NCBI RefSeq assembly: GCF_000733725.1
Contig: NZ_JMQM01000001.1
Span: forward strand, 1,550,001-1,614,000
Length of the DNA: 64,000 nucleotides
Source: Nitratireductor basaltis
GTDB taxonomy: Bacteria > Pseudomonadota > Alphaproteobacteria > Rhizobiales > Rhizobiaceae
Direction: 5' to 3'
This document shows, piece after piece, positions 7,770 through 14,522 of this stretch; the first letter of the stretch is position 1; each line of letters opens with the position of its first letter. A model generated the notes under the pieces. The model was not told the origin of the DNA. It searched no databases and saw nothing but the letters and a program-made list of their open reading frames with translations. Made by a program: the position numbers and the translations under genes.

Positions 7770-8335
7770 TTACAGTCGAAAATTTCTATCAGCTGGCCGC
7801 GTTGCTTGGAGTGCAGGGTCAAGTGGACATCGCCTATTCTGAGAGGATTGCCGCACCCACCAATGCAAAGGATTTTGCCCGCGAGGCAATCTGGGTGATC
7901 TGCTGTTCTGGGATGAAATACGAGATAGCACGCTTAATTGAGCGTCGGGTGTGGTCGGCGCTACGGGCAGGAGAGCCTGTAGCAGGTGTATTCGCTCATC
8001 GAAGGAAGGCAGCTGCAATGGAGACGATATGGAGCAATCGTGAAGCGTTTTATGAAGAGTTTCTTGTATCAAACGACAAGCTTGCTTTTTGCCAGTCGCT
8101 GCCTTGGATCGGTAAGATCACTCGCTATCATTTGGCGAAAAGCTGCGGATTGGACTGTGCCAAACCGGATGTTCACCTGAAGCGGCTGGCCGATCGGGAA
8201 GGAGTAACTGCACAAGCATTGTGCGAGCGCTTAGCTCGGGAAACTGGGTTGCGCGTCGCAACAATTGATCTGCTGTTGTGGAGAGCCTGTGCGACCCGCT
8301 TGCTGGACTCCCGAACGGGTGTAATCGCAGCATGA
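7766..8335 (+). CDS. HhH-type base-excision DNA glycosylase-like protein
   Basis: This 189-residue protein is related to the endonuclease III/AlkA-type helix-hairpin-helix glycosylases that remove damaged or modified bases. The helix-hairpin-helix LPWIGKITRYHLAK (112-125) is followed by KPDVHLKR. D135 stands where the catalytic Asp of the HhH-GPD motif is expected. No FeS-cluster cysteine set is present at the C-terminus. The N-terminal half (FAREAIWVICCSGM) forms the other helical lobe. It starts by ATGA overlap with the broken gene upstream and is followed within 4 bases by the next gene. A role in repair, or in removing modified bases from foreign DNA, is inferred from the family and island context. 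Confidence 0.7.
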   Translation: MITVENFYQLAALLGVQGQVDIAYSERIAAPTNAKDFAREAIWVICCSGMKYEIARLIERRVWSALRAGEPVAGVFAHRRKAAAMETIWSNREAFYEEFLVSNDKLAFCQSLPWIGKITRYHLAKSCGLDCAKPDVHLKRLADREGVTAQALCERLARETGLRVATIDLLLWRACATRLLDSRTGVIAA

Positions 8336-8338
8336 AAA

Positions 8339-8785
8339 TTGCGCCCCCCTCATATCGAAGAGTTCTGCAACGAGTTCGGTATCAAGATAAACGACGCCCA
8401 TCGTTACCCTGAGATCGGGGAAACGAGAGCAGTGACCACGCTCGACCGCATCTATCGCAAATATGGGGAAGGACATCTCAGGCTTGTGCTGACTACGATC
8501 AGGGAAGCAGGCAACAATCTGCTCCTGATGGACGAAACCGGCTTCTGGGCCGTCAGCGACATGGTGAGGAAGTGCCAGCCTCTCATCGATCGCGATGCAA
8601 GCGCCTTGCTGGAGCTTTGGGACGTGATGCCATCCGGTGAGCGGCAATTCGTGGCGCAAGACCTACGCGGCATCGTTCCGATCCGCTTCGCATTGAATGG
8701 CATGCTGTATGAAAGGATCGTGAAGCGGTTTGGACCAAATGCGGAGCAACTAGATCTATTGGATGACAGGAGAGATGCGTCTTGA
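8339..8785 (+). CDS. Conserved hypothetical protein of rhizobial islands
   Basis: This 148-residue soluble protein carries the stretch TTLDRIYRKYGEGHLRLVL and a following TxREAGNN region that I recognise as common in hypothetical proteins of rhizobial islands and prophages. No catalytic motif is apparent. The marked start is a TTG at 8339 with no good binding site. An ATG six bases upstream (8333) is out of frame, but deleting one C from the C-run at about 8343-8348 would join it to this frame and give MKIAPPHIEEF. The start may therefore be damaged by C-run slippage. The 3' end overlaps the next gene by TTGA. Confidence 0.65.
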   Translation: MRPPHIEEFCNEFGIKINDAHRYPEIGETRAVTTLDRIYRKYGEGHLRLVLTTIREAGNNLLLMDETGFWAVSDMVRKCQPLIDRDASALLELWDVMPSGERQFVAQDLRGIVPIRFALNGMLYERIVKRFGPNAEQLDLLDDRRDAS

Positions 8786-9234
8786 AGGTAAGATTGACGG
8801 TCAAAAAGGCACAGACCGGTGATGTTGGATCCGACGTCGTCCGTGTGGCAAAGAATGATCGAGGTGACATCCCACGGTGGAAGGTCGCTTGTATTGCGTG
8901 CAACGGACAACGGAAACGAGTGATCGTCTTGGGCCAGCCCAATGCAGGCGAGATATGGATGGATCTCGATCTCCGGGATGATTTGGATGTCGAGGAGGGT
9001 TCAGCATATGAATTCGAGATCAGACCAATTGGCTGCATTGGCCAGGTGATCATGCTCGCAACTAGCAGAAATCCTGTCGTACAGACGCCAATGCTGATCG
9101 CGCTCACTAGTTTGCTGATCAGCGTGCTGCCACTATTGCTTCCACTAATTGGCCCGTGTGCACGTCTCATCCGGAATCACATCAGCCACTTCTTCTCTCT
9201 GATAAATGGATTTATTGGGGGGCTAGGTTCATGA
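8782..9234 (+). CDS. Hypothetical protein with a C-terminal membrane segment
   Basis: This is a 150-residue protein starting at a TTG (8782). The start is supported by AGGAGAG about 7 bases upstream and by overlap with the preceding stop (TTGA). Residues 1-90 are polar and beta-rich, with a CIAC pair near residue 37. Residues about 102-125 (MLIALTSLLISVLPLLLPLI) form one long hydrophobic segment, so the protein is probably anchored in the inner membrane. It overlaps the start of the DUF6362-like gene by 4 bases. I do not recognise a family. Its place in the overlapping island operon is the only functional clue. Confidence 0.55.
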   Translation: MKVRLTVKKAQTGDVGSDVVRVAKNDRGDIPRWKVACIACNGQRKRVIVLGQPNAGEIWMDLDLRDDLDVEEGSAYEFEIRPIGCIGQVIMLATSRNPVVQTPMLIALTSLLISVLPLLLPLIGPCARLIRNHISHFFSLINGFIGGLGS

Positions 9235-9890
9235 CACCTGAAGAGATCGCAGAGCGCCTTGTGCTGGCAGCCGAGATCCATGAGGCAGCATCGACCGCCC
9301 GTGTTGGACCTCAGCACGCTAAGTCCGCATCCCTTGGATATGCTCACACCTGGGCAGACCGGAGCGGCTGGGGAGAGTAGCGCAACAAGGAAGCGAGCGA
9401 AGAGCTCTGGAAGGCAATGCTTCGCCGGCCATCGGCAAAGATGATCTCGCAGACCGAGGAAGCAGTCTCGTGGCTCGCCTATGTGGAGCGCGAAGATGAG
9501 CGATCTGCACTTGCGGCATGGTGCCGATGTGCTGCTACAAAGGGACTGCATTTCAAAGCATGGTGCCGGAAACAGGGCAGCAACCCCAAGACCGGAAGAG
9601 CCCGCAAAAACAGGGCTTTGATGGCGGTTTATTCAAGTCTTGCTCGCAGCGACATGCAGAATAACGAAAGCAAGCTGATCGAGGGGTTCCTTCGTTCCCC
9701 GGCAAGCGGGCAAATTGATACCAACATAGCAGACGAGCCGGACGAGGCCCGCGGGGTTCTGACCTGGCGTTCGGACGCAGCATTCACCAGCATCATCACA
9801 GATAAGCCAGCCGACTTCTCATGGGCTCAAAAGCGATGGGAACGGCGGAAGCAGAAACAGGCTGCTAAGCGAAAGCAAGAGGCTGCGTGA
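9231..9890 (+). pseudogene. DUF6362-like gene interrupted by an in-frame amber codon
   Basis: One frame runs from the ATG at 9231 (MTPEEIAERLVLAAEI) to the stop at 9888-9890, broken only by a TAG at 9378-9380 (codon 50, after SGWGE). Reading through gives about 219 residues. The part before the stop matches the opening of DUF6362-type proteins as I remember them, and the part after it (RSALAAWCRCAATKGLHFKA and GRARKNRALMAVYSSLA) matches the rest of that family. A single nonsense mutation in one gene is therefore more likely than two genes. The downstream half has an internal ATG at 9417 but no good binding site. The function of this phage/island-associated family is unknown. Confidence 0.65.
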
Positions 9891-10042
9891 AGTCTGAAAT
9901 TACATTCGTCTGCCCAGCCGCAATAGCAAAGACACTGGTGCTAGTCTGTACCTTCGGCTTCCTCAGCAGCTTTGATTCCTCGATCTATCCTGGCCGTCAG
10001 GACAAAAAGAAAGTTCCCGAGTGCTTCGGCGAAGTCGACTGA
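9887..10042 (+). pseudogene. Truncated last gene of the island operon
   Basis: A GTG at 9887 overlaps the preceding stop (GTGA) and opens a 51-residue frame. Its first 20 residues (KSEITFVCPAAIAKTL) look like the N-terminus of a protein I associate with DUF6362 clusters. The remainder reads antisense through the end of the DUF4145 gene and is unlikely to be original. The gene seems to have been cut when the - strand gene was joined to it. Confidence 0.35.
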
Positions 10043-10591
10043 ATGCTTAGCTTCATCCGGCGAAACATGTGGTTTCTTTTCATCGGCATGTCGGGGCCTA
10101 TTCGAGCCTAAGCGCACCGTGTGTGCCCACTGCGCCATACCGCTGGTAAGGACGTTATCTTTGAGTGCTTCGTCAATGCGTTTATAAAGCGATCCCTCCA
10201 CGTATCCGTGCACTTTAAGCATCGCATCTACCGCGCTGCCTGCCATGACAGCGGCAGCATCAGGAGCGTGGAGCGTTTCATAGGCCTGCTGAAGGAAGGT
10301 CCGTGCAGGATCGGGAATGTCTTCGTGAGCAGATTTGGTGTCTGGCCAGAGCTTGTGAAGTTCCAGTGTGCTGCCATTGTAGCGCATCAAAGTTGTAACT
10401 ACACCGCCACACGTAGCGCAGCGAAAGCTGGCCCAGCGTGATTCATTAACGCGCTGCCAGGTATCATGCCATAGTAGGTTAAGGTTGGGGGACGCGACGG
10501 AGCAGTGAGGGCATCGCCCGACCCTTAGTAGCTTTTCTCCGGGTATGGTTCCCTTATTTGTACTTGAAGCTACTGCGAACGCGACCATCAT
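9941..10591 (-). CDS. DUF4145 domain protein with an N-terminal zinc-ribbon-like motif
   Basis: This is a 216-residue protein. The N-terminus carries two CxxC pairs (CPHC near residue 28 and CATC near 58) that suggest a zinc ribbon. The C-terminal half fits DUF4145: a helical region (AAAVMAGSAVDAML), then RLGSNRPRH, then DFAEALGNFLFVLTARI. DUF4145 is, to my knowledge, placed near the HEPN superfamily and found in phage- and defence-related loci. The R-to-H spacing here is longer than in active HEPN RNases, so activity is uncertain. It lies opposite the island operon and its 3' end overlaps the truncated gene. The start is an ATG pair at 10591. Function unknown. Confidence 0.7.
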   Translation of the reverse strand: MMVAFAVASSTNKGTIPGEKLLRVGRCPHCSVASPNLNLLWHDTWQRVNESRWASFRCATCGGVVTTLMRYNGSTLELHKLWPDTKSAHEDIPDPARTFLQQAYETLHAPDAAAVMAGSAVDAMLKVHGYVEGSLYKRIDEALKDNVLTSGMAQWAHTVRLGSNRPRHADEKKPHVSPDEAKHSVDFAEALGNFLFVLTARIDRGIKAAEEAEGTD

Positions 10592-10682
10592 TCACCGCCC
10601 CTCCCGATGCAGAATCAACTAGCGTGACAAAACCAGAGATAGTAGACAGCCGCAATAACATCTAAAGAGTGTCATTAACCTG

Positions 10683-10817
10683 ATGGCGAAACACGTTTGC
10701 AGGGACGATAAAGGGTTCAAGGGAGTGATGGTTAGATCAGACCGCCTCTCCCCAGAAGCAAAAGCCTATCGTAATCTCGACAAGAGCGGGCCAGGGCAGT
10801 GCTCCATATTGGCATGA
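10683..10817 (+). CDS. Possible 44-residue ORF, HNH-like N-terminal remnant
   Basis: A short frame reads MAKHVCRDDKGFKGVMVRSD followed by RLSPEAKAYRNLDKSG. The RSDRLSPEAKAYR stretch resembles the opening of small phage HNH endonucleases, but no HNH core follows before the stop. An internal GTG-ATG at 10725-10730 has a GGGAG just ahead of it and could be the real start. It is probably a remnant. Low confidence. Confidence 0.25.
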   Translation: MAKHVCRDDKGFKGVMVRSDRLSPEAKAYRNLDKSGPGQCSILA

Positions 10818-10833
10818 ACTGGTGTATTAAGCG

Positions 10834-11109
10834 CTAAACTCTCGATCGCCTGAACCCCGCGCGCCTTGCCTCCACTTCGCTGCAGAAGTGGCGCTCACCT
10901 CTCAACCAGTTGACGCGCGTGCGTGTATAGTACTCCTGCCCAGGCAGATGATAAATGCGCTCGCCAGAAGCTGAGATGTTTCCTTTTATGTTGAAGCGCG
11001 GATCGATAAATGGAGCTGCTAAGGAAGTGAACCGATCCAGGTAATAGCCCCAGGCGAAGGCACCGAGAAGCACTAGAGCTGAAGCTAAGAGGAGCCATCG
11101 TCTTCGCAT
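10834..11109 (-). CDS. Membrane-anchored 'sunset'-type small protein
   Basis: This is a 91-residue protein. An N-terminal hydrophobic helix (WLLLASALVLLGAFAWGY) is a signal or membrane anchor. The outer part has the conserved pattern NIKGNIS...IYHLPGQEYY...GERHFCSEVEARRAGFRRS, which I associate with the domain annotated 'sunset', often found with excalibur or thermonuclease domains. It starts 3 bases after the stop of the excalibur gene on the same strand, so the two are very likely co-transcribed. The usual single-polypeptide pairing of such domains suggests the two products act together at the cell surface. Confidence 0.65.
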   Translation of the reverse strand: MRRRWLLLASALVLLGAFAWGYYLDRFTSLAAPFIDPRFNIKGNISASGERIYHLPGQEYYTRTRVNWLRGERHFCSEVEARRAGFRRSRV

Positions 11110-11112
11110 GCG

Positions 11113-11322
11113 TCACTTCCATGGCACGCAAGCGATGCCGTCACCATCCCGATCAAGCCGATACTCATCCGGCCCAATCACTTGGATAGGGCCTGACGCA
11201 TACTCAGAACCGTTCCCGCTCCCGCCTGCACAGTCCGCATCGCTGGTGACAGGTAGGCACGGGTCGCCGCTAGGGTGGCACTCCGCGGTGGCAAAATAGG
11301 AAGAAAGCAGCAATGCCGCCAA
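11113..11322 (-). CDS. Secreted excalibur calcium-binding domain protein
   Basis: The C-terminal DRDGDGIAC is the Dx(D)xDGxxC loop of the excalibur domain, an EF-hand-like calcium site. It is preceded by a typical DCAGGSGNG stretch. Four cysteines suggest disulfides in the periplasm. The start is uncertain: I used the TTG at 11322, which gives a short hydrophobic leader (LAALLLSSYFATA). In-frame codons upstream (to a TGA) add a basic patch and a GGGAGG site but no standard start. It lies 3 bases upstream of the sunset gene. Confidence 0.65.
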   Translation of the reverse strand: MAALLLSSYFATAECHPSGDPCLPVTSDADCAGGSGNGSEYASGPIQVIGPDEYRLDRDGDGIACVPWK

Positions 11323-11532
11323 GGCAAGCGTTCGCGCCTCTGGCCTCCCTCTCAGTCAGTGCCTGGAACCGAGATGCTATCCAAAGGTGAGTCGGCTGGG
11401 CTGTACAGCCTATTGCTGCATATAGGTCATCTCAGCTCTCTCGCAGCGCAGGCATTCCTGCTCCACGGATCATCGGGAAGCCTGTGGGCGAGTGGGTAAA
11501 TGAGCGGCAGGGTCACTCATCGCATCTCTGAG

Positions 11533-11610
11533 CTATTTGCGGCGGATGTACTTGATGAGTGCAAACACGCCAAGGATCAGCAGAAGGAATAGAAGCCAAA
11601 GAACGCCCAT
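11533..11610 (-). CDS. 25-residue single-helix membrane protein
   Basis: A very short gene reads MGVLWLLFLLLILGVFALI followed by KYIRRK and a TAG. It has one transmembrane helix with a positively charged C-terminal tail, a pattern seen in many bacterial small membrane proteins. An AGGA lies 8 bases upstream of this ATG, and an in-frame ATG three codons earlier (11617-11619) is an alternative start. The function is unknown. Confidence 0.55.
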   Translation of the reverse strand: MGVLWLLFLLLILGVFALIKYIRRK

Positions 11611-12068
11611 TGCTCCCATTCCTCACATTCCCATTTCATCTATCATCATTGATCGCTGTCTCCCTGGACATAAGGCGGCAAGTCGGCTGCAAAAGTTAAG
11701 CTTACGAGACCCAACACCTTCAGACAGGGGAGCGTTCTCTGTGAGAGGCGCAAGTGAAATCAAGCTTGGTTGGAAAGTGAGCCGATCAAGAGACTGAAGT
11801 TAGGTGTCGGATGGGAAGGCTGAATCCCATCGCGTCACCGATCAAGAAGATCGGCTCACGTCTCGGCCACGCATCAAGAGATGAGAAGGCCAACTAGAGG
11901 CGAGGCAATCAGCCATGGGACTCCTGGTACAAGACAGTCAGATGACAGCGCCTTCGCGAGAAGGTCTTCCCTCTCTGCTTGTTGTCTTAGCTACTGCTCG
12001 GGAGACCGCGGAAATTTCATATTATGGCGCACAGGCAGAAAGGCTTGGTCGAAATAGAGGTCCGATGA
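11611..12068. other. Non-coding or decayed stretch
   Basis: No frame here has coding composition together with a usable start. I see no transposase or integrase remnant. A near-repeat occurs: GCCGATCAAGAGACTGA near 11780 and CGATCAAGAAGATCGG near 11840. Confidence 0.35.
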
Positions 12069-12320
12069 TTACGCCTCTCTTAAATCGCATTTCATCGAAA
12101 AGTGCGAGGGGCTGCCTTCTGAAGACCGACGTGCCACTACGCCATTGAATTTCAGTTCTGACCCTTGGTAGATTCGGACACTCTTACCTGGTTCAAGACC
12201 CGGATATACATGGCCGGTGGGGCAATAATCGTACGTGACAGACAAACTCCAAACACCGCTGTCAAGCTGCACCACTTCCATATCGGCAATCGATTCGTTG
12301 CCAGCAACTACTCGCATCAT
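12069..12320 (-). CDS. Hypothetical protein, first gene after tRNA-Arg
   Basis: This is an 83-residue protein preceded by TAGGAG just ahead of tandem ATGs. The second ATG (12315-12317) has the better spacing. The sequence is beta-rich (VVQLDSGVWSLSVTYDYC, then PGKSVRIYQGSELKFNGVVA) and looks like a small OB-fold or SH3-like barrel, with two cysteines. No signal peptide is seen. It lies between the decayed island and the tRNA-flanking repeats and may be island cargo. Family not recognised. Confidence 0.5.
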   Translation of the reverse strand: MMRVVAGNESIADMEVVQLDSGVWSLSVTYDYCPTGHVYPGLEPGKSVRIYQGSELKFNGVVARRSSEGSPSHFSMKCDLREA

Positions 12321-12335
12321 CTCCTACACTTTCTC

Positions 12336-12462
12336 TGTGTTGCAGCCGTGTTGCGTGTAGCTGCCGAGTGTGCGGGAAAACCCTTGAAAATCAAGGGAAC
12401 TGGATTGCAACACGACGCAACAAAAAAATTAACGCAAACGCCCTCTAAATATTTGAAATCAT
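12336..12462. repeat. Repeat-rich region next to tRNA-Arg, candidate attachment/arm-site region
   Basis: Between the hypothetical gene and the tRNA 3' end lie two TGTTGC-box clusters in opposite orientation: TGTTGCAGCCGTGTTGCGTG at about 12339-12358, and the reverse complement of TGTTGCGTCGTGTTGCAATC at about 12403-12422. Between them is a 7-bp hairpin, CCCTTGA-AAA-TCAAGGG (12381-12397). Clustered short repeats beside the 3' end of a tRNA are typical arm-type sites of tyrosine recombinases. No integrase gene is nearby and I did not find a second copy of the tRNA end, so the role is an inference. Confidence 0.45.
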
Positions 12463-12539
12463 TGGCGATCCCGGCAGGATTCGAACCTGCGACCATCGGC
12501 TTAGAAGGCCGGTGCTCTATCCAACTGAGCTACGGGACC
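12463..12539 (-). tRNA. tRNA-Arg (anticodon TCT)
   Basis: A 77-base tRNA with CCA encoded. The acceptor stem GGTCCCG pairs with CGGGATC (one G-U). The D-arm reads AGCTCAGTTGGATAGAGC. The anticodon loop CTTCTAA is closed by CGGC/GCCG, giving anticodon TCT. The T-arm is GCAGGTTCGAATCCTGC. Its 3' end faces the accessory region, consistent with use as an integration site. Confidence 0.95.
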
Positions 12540-12550
12540 GTGAGCCCTGT

Positions 12551-12856
12551 TCAGTGTGTCCAGGGGATCTTGCGGTCATAGCGGAAATTTTCCGCATAAG
12601 ACACCTGCCGGCGCTTCGGAGGCTTGGCTTCTTCGATACGGTAGGCGATTCCGTTGCGGGTCGCGTAATCGATCGCTTCTTCCTTGCTTGCGAAGGTCAG
12701 CTTGACCTGACGGCGCGTATCGCTGGAAGAGGTGTAGCCCATGAGCGGATCGATGGTCAGCGGCGCTTCCGGCTCGAATTCAAGAACCCAGTGGCCGGTT
12801 TTGGCCGTGCCGGACTGCATGGCGGTTCTGGAAGGGCTGTAAATGCGCGCGGACAT
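12551..12856 (-). CDS. NDUFS4-like accessory subunit of respiratory complex I
   Basis: This is a 101-residue protein of the 'ETC complex I subunit conserved region' family, the alphaproteobacterial homologue of mitochondrial NDUFS4. That subunit sits on the peripheral arm of NADH:ubiquinone oxidoreductase. The family pattern is visible: an N-terminal ARIYSPSRTAMQSG, then HWVLEFEP, then GYTSSSDTRRQVKLTF, then KEEAIDYATRNGI, and the late AENFRYDRK. The ATG at 12856 was chosen over a TTG one codon upstream. It lies between two tRNA genes on the same strand. Confidence 0.88.
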   Translation of the reverse strand: MSARIYSPSRTAMQSGTAKTGHWVLEFEPEAPLTIDPLMGYTSSSDTRRQVKLTFASKEEAIDYATRNGIAYRIEEAKPPKRRQVSYAENFRYDRKIPWTH

Positions 12857-12943
12857 CAATGACCCCGTTCTCGCGTTGCGACCAGAGGGAAACGGCGAGC
12901 GCCGTACCCGCGTTCCCTGCCAGCCTGGCGGCTGAACAGGAGA

Positions 12944-13020
<77 letters not shown>

Positions 13021-13137
13021 AGCGAATGAACCCCTATAGTCTGCGGCTGTGCAGTGCAAGAGCCGAATTGGGAAATTCTACATGAAACAGAGGGGTTTCT
13101 GCTGTTGGCTCATCCCGTGTCATCCAGATGGCCGACA

Positions 13138-13314
13138 TCAACGCCGGATCACCACGCCCAGCAGAAGAATTGACAGCATGCACGCGATCAGCAGCCACGC
13201 GGCTGCAGACCAATCCATGACATTTGTGGTCGTGATTTCCTTTACGACAAGGCCGAGTCTGAAGAACAGGAGCTCGATACGCTCGCCTATCCAATCCGTC
13301 AGATCATACAGCAT
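13138..13314 (-). CDS. 58-residue membrane protein, hypothetical
   Basis: The frame starts MLYDLTDWIGERIELLFFRL and ends LSILLLGVVIRR before a TGA at 13138-13140. A GGAGGG lies about 8 bases upstream of the ATG. The first half is amphipathic. The second half (AAAWLLIACMLSILLLGVVI) is one clear membrane helix with a basic end. It is too short for most gene finders, but its codon bias matches the core genome. Function unknown. Confidence 0.55.
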   Translation of the reverse strand: MLYDLTDWIGERIELLFFRLGLVVKEITTTNVMDWSAAAWLLIACMLSILLLGVVIRR

Positions 13315-13474
13315 GAGGATGCCCTCCGCTCAGGATGGGCTTCAGCTTAATATGAGCCGGAAAACAAAACCTTAACGTTTGGCGGTGCAGGGACACCGAT
13401 TCGCGGAGGGATCCAGACGCGCGAAAACCGCCGGCGGGAGGGAAGGCCAGCGGTTTCCGGTCGCGATACGCCTT

Positions 13475-13699
13475 TTAGTGGCGCTGTGCGTGTGCTTCGC
13501 TGCCGGAGAAGGAGCGCATGAGCGGCATGATCTGCCACAGGGCGGAGAGACCGACCAGAATGTAGACAATGCGTGCCAGAAGGGCGTCCTGCCCCCCGAA
13601 AATGGCGGCTACAAGGTCAAAGCCGAAGAGGCCGACGAGAAGCCAGTTGATACCGCCAACAATGATCAGCAGCAGAGTGATTGCGTTGAGTGAGTGCAT
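13475..13699 (-). CDS. DUF378 family small membrane protein
   Basis: This is a protein of about 74 residues with two membrane helices, starting MHSLNAITLLLIIVGGINWL. The GGINWLLVGLFGFDLV motif and the second helix RIVYILVGLSALWQI are characteristic of DUF378 (YuzA-like). The upstream frame to 13744 was not used because the MHSLNAIT start matches the family. The role is unknown. Confidence 0.85.
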   Translation of the reverse strand: MHSLNAITLLLIIVGGINWLLVGLFGFDLVAAIFGGQDALLARIVYILVGLSALWQIMPLMRSFSGSEAHAQRH

Positions 13700-13820
13700 T
13701 GAGCCAAGCCCTTTGTCGCGTTGAATGGCTTGGAAACGTGGCATGCAGGTGATTGTTCCCGCGCCTGGGACACAACCAGATCACTAAAATGTCATAGAAG
13801 CCGGCAGTATCGCCGCCCCC

Positions 13821-14522
13821 TCACTCCTGGCGCGGGTGTGAGCGCTCCAGTTCGACAAGAACTTCACCAGCCAGCGCTCGTGTGATTTTCGACTTTCGTT
13901 CGAGTGCTGCTCGATCCAGAAGGTCGACGACCAGGCGCGCGGTCGACAGGGAACGCTCCATGCGACGCGTGACATACTGGACCACATGCGGGTCGACGAC
14001 GACCTGCCGGTCGGCGAAAAGCTTCATCAAGACACCGGTAAGCAGCATGTCATCTGGTTCCGAAATCTCGACGATTTGAGCTGCGCGCAAACGCGACAGA
14101 AGATCGGGGATCCGGATATCCCAGGATGAGGGGTAGGAGCGAGCCGTCATCAGCAGGTAGGAATGGGACTGCTTCACTGCGTTGATAAGATGAAACAGGC
14201 CGCGCTGGTCGAGATCAGCGCGATCGGCATTGTCGACGAGGATGGGCTGACAGCGCGCAGTCTCCACCGTCTCCGTCGTGATGCTGTCGGCGGGCACCGA
14301 CACTGCTCCGCTCTCACCAAGCCAGATTTCCGCCAGATGTGACTTGCCGCTTCCGGGCGGACCTGCGAGCAGCGCGACAGGTGAAATCCATTGCGGCCAG
14401 CGGTCGACCAGCGCCAGTGCCTGTTCATTTGCCTCTGTCACGACAAGATCGTCGCGCGTGCGCGCCTCGCCATGAGCGAGATCAAGCGGAAGTTGCCGCG
14501 GCCCCTCGCGCCTTTGCATCAT
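13821..14522 (-). CDS. hdaA: HdaA, DnaA-related replication regulator
   Basis: This 233-residue AAA+ protein resembles the ATPase part of DnaA. In alphaproteobacteria HdaA works with the beta clamp to stimulate ATP hydrolysis by DnaA and so prevents re-initiation. The N-terminal RQLPLDL is a clamp-binding-type QxxLxL motif. Walker A is GPPGSGKSHLAEIW (about 54-67), with the Walker B-like ILVDNADRAD near 94-103. The C-terminal region carries the helical lid. The ATG overlaps the stop of the permease gene upstream. It lacks the DnaA DNA-binding domain IV. Confidence 0.9.
   Translation of the reverse strand: MMQRREGPRQLPLDLAHGEARTRDDLVVTEANEQALALVDRWPQWISPVALLAGPPGSGKSHLAEIWLGESGAVSVPADSITTETVETARCQPILVDNADRADLDQRGLFHLINAVKQSHSYLLMTARSYPSSWDIRIPDLLSRLRAAQIVEISEPDDMLLTGVLMKLFADRQVVVDPHVVQYVTRRMERSLSTARLVVDLLDRAALERKSKITRALAGEVLVELERSHPRQE

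Noticed and set aside
9417-9890. Separate gene starting at the ATG at 9417
   Set aside because: It is in the same frame as the 9231 gene and continues its family; the TAG between them is better explained as a nonsense mutation.
3557-12462. Possible CRISPR array or insertion sequence in the accessory region
   Set aside because: No regularly spaced direct repeats, transposase fragments or flanking inverted repeats were seen.
12343-12462. Integrase remnant next to tRNA-Arg
   Set aside because: No frame near the tRNA shows tyrosine-recombinase motifs; only short repeats remain.
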